From NCBI GenBank assembly GCA_934446485.1, contig CAKSEM010000086.1:1-6334 (forward strand): a stretch of DNA of 6,334 bases. The letters run 5' to 3'. The position numbers and the translations under genes were made by a program. The stretch comes from an uncultured Eubacteriales bacterium. Lineage in GTDB: Bacteria; Bacillota; Clostridia; Oscillospirales; CAG-272. Position 1 is the stretch's first letter. Each line of letters opens with the position of its first letter. The notes under the pieces were generated by a model. It was not told the DNA's origin and ran no database searches. It worked only from the letters and a program-made list of their open reading frames with translations. This document shows, one piece after another, positions 5,260 through 6,334 of this stretch.

Positions 5260-6334
5260 TTATCCATTCTCCGCATCAAAGTTCTGCTTGAATGCGGCAA
5301 GCCGTTCCAAAGCCTTCGATATGTGATCGACAGAATATGCATACGAGATTCTTGCAAAACCCTCGCCGCATTCACCGAACGCAATGCCGGGAACTATTGC
5401 GACACCGTATTCGTCGAGCAGTCGTTCACAGAATTCTTCGCTTTTCATTCCGAACGATGATATGTTCGGGTACACATAGAAGGCACCCTCCGGCTCAAAG
5501 CAGTCAAGTCCAATCTCACGAAGTCCGCTCACCAGGAAGCGGCGTCTGCGGTTGTACTCCTCGCGCATCATGCGCACATCATCGTCGCCGTTGTTCAAGG
5601 CTTCAACAGCAGCAAGCTGTGACATGGTCGGCGCACACATAATGGCGTATTGGTGGAGCTTGAGTATCTGCTTTGTCAGCTCTGCCGGGGCACAAAGGTA
5701 TCCGAGACGCCAACCGGTCATGGCATAGGCCTTTGAAAACCCACTGGCAAGTATGCAGCGCTCACGCATACCGTCAAGCGTAGCTATTGAAACGTGATCG
5801 CGCCCGTATGTTAACTCGCCGTATATTTCATCGGACAGGATCATGATATCGGTGTCGCGCAGCACATCTGCGATAGCTTCAAGATCTTCTCGGCGCATGA
5901 TGGCGCCGGTCGGATTATTGGGGTAGGGGAGCACGAGCAGCTTGGTCTTCGGGGTTATGGCGCGGCGCAGCTCATCAGCCGTCAGGCGGAATGAGTTTTC
6001 CTCCTTGGTGCTTATAAACACGGGCGTGCCGCCGCACAGCTCACATATCGGAGCATAACAGACGAATGCAGGCTGCGGGATTATAACTTCATCGCCGGGC
6101 GATATCAGTGAGCGCATGGTGAGATCGATCGCTTCACTCCCGCCGACCGTGACGATGATCTCGCTTAACGGATCATATGTAAGAGAGAAGCGGCGTGAGA
6201 GATAGTCAGAGATCGCCTGCCTCAGCTCGAGTGTTCCGCTGTTTGAAGTATAGTGCGTGCGCCCGCGCTCAAGACTTTCGATTCCGGTCTGGCGAATATG
6301 CCACGGTGTTGCAAAATCAGGCTCTCCTACGGTG
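5260..6334 (-). CDS. PLP-dependent class I aminotransferase, YugH/PatA-like, 5' end cut by the window edge
   Basis: A fold-type I PLP enzyme transferring an amino group between an amino acid and a 2-oxo acid. The window holds 357 residues up to the TAA at 5260-5262. The reading frame stays open to the right edge, starting in the middle of TVGEPDFATPWHI, so about 30-40 N-terminal residues are missing from a family length near 390. Landmarks in order are THYTSNSGTLELRQAI, VTVGGSEAIDL, PGDEVIIPQPAFVCY, LPYPNNPTGA (PLP-binding Asn), LSDEIYGELTY (Asp contacting the pyridine nitrogen, with the Tyr), SGFSKAYAMTGWRLGY (Schiff-base Lys), KLHQYAIMCAP, and GFARISYAYS (carboxylate-binding Arg). From memory, the motifs resemble B. 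subtilis YugH most closely and PatA next. The amino acid substrate cannot be read from the sequence. It is convergent with the B6 kinase. An internal ATG at 6117 is not the start, because conserved sequence continues upstream of it. Confidence 0.93.
   Translation of the reverse strand, partial: TVGEPDFATPWHIRQTGIESLERGRTHYTSNSGTLELRQAISDYLSRRFSLTYDPLSEIIVTVGGSEAIDLTMRSLISPGDEVIIPQPAFVCYAPICELCGGTPVFISTKEENSFRLTADELRRAITPKTKLLVLPYPNNPTGAIMRREDLEAIADVLRDTDIMILSDEIYGELTYGRDHVSIATLDGMRERCILASGFSKAYAMTGWRLGYLCAPAELTKQILKLHQYAIMCAPTMSQLAAVEALNNGDDDVRMMREEYNRRRRFLVSGLREIGLDCFEPEGAFYVYPNISSFGMKSEEFCERLLDEYGVAIVPGIAFGECGEGFARISYAYSVDHISKALERLAAFKQNFDAENG

Noticed and set aside
1..6334. A previously undescribed multi-gene system
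   Set aside because: Every gene belongs to a known family in a plausible chromosomal setting, and no unexplained coding region remains.

Overview
The window looks like ordinary chromosome from an endospore-forming Clostridia/Bacillota anaerobe. The basis is a spoIIIA sporulation operon, found only in endospore formers, plus a FeoAB ferrous-iron transporter, a clostridial-type pyridoxamine kinase and a YugH/PatA-like class I aminotransferase. Base composition is moderate (roughly 50-55% GC by eye), with frequent ATA isoleucine codons. No mobile element, CRISPR array, RNA gene or phage gene was recognised.

Layout. Positions 1-1972, minus strand: the first four genes of the spoIIIA operon in the order spoIIIAA, spoIIIAB, spoIIIAC, spoIIIAD, with the last running off the left edge. 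ATGA overlaps join AA/AB and AC/AD. spoIIIAB is split into two reading frames and cannot be translated intact as given. Positions 1973-2207: a divergent intergenic region with a sigma-E-like promoter pointing into spoIIIA, a weaker promoter pointing into feoA, and a strong dyad just before the feoA start. Positions 2208-4213, plus strand: feoA and feoB, overlapping by GTGA. Positions 4210-5104: a near-consensus housekeeping promoter overlapping the feoB stop codon, followed by a pyridoxamine/pyridoxal kinase gene. Positions 5105-5259: an intergenic region between convergent genes, holding two adjacent perfect palindromes of 39 and 26 nt. Positions 5260-6334, minus strand: a PLP-dependent aminotransferase whose N-terminus lies beyond the right edge.

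How the genes work together. SpoIIIAA-AD are parts of the mother-cell side of the SpoIIIA-SpoIIQ channel across the forespore double membrane; SpoIIIAA is its ATPase. FeoA and FeoB form a ferrous-iron uptake unit. The kinase makes PLP or PMP by salvage, and PLP is the cofactor of the convergently transcribed aminotransferase, though that adjacency may be chance.

I did not find a previously undescribed system. The points most worth a second look are the spoIIIAB frameshift, the Thr-for-Asn change in the FeoB G4 motif, the paired palindromes at 5114-5182, and the dyad in the feoA leader.
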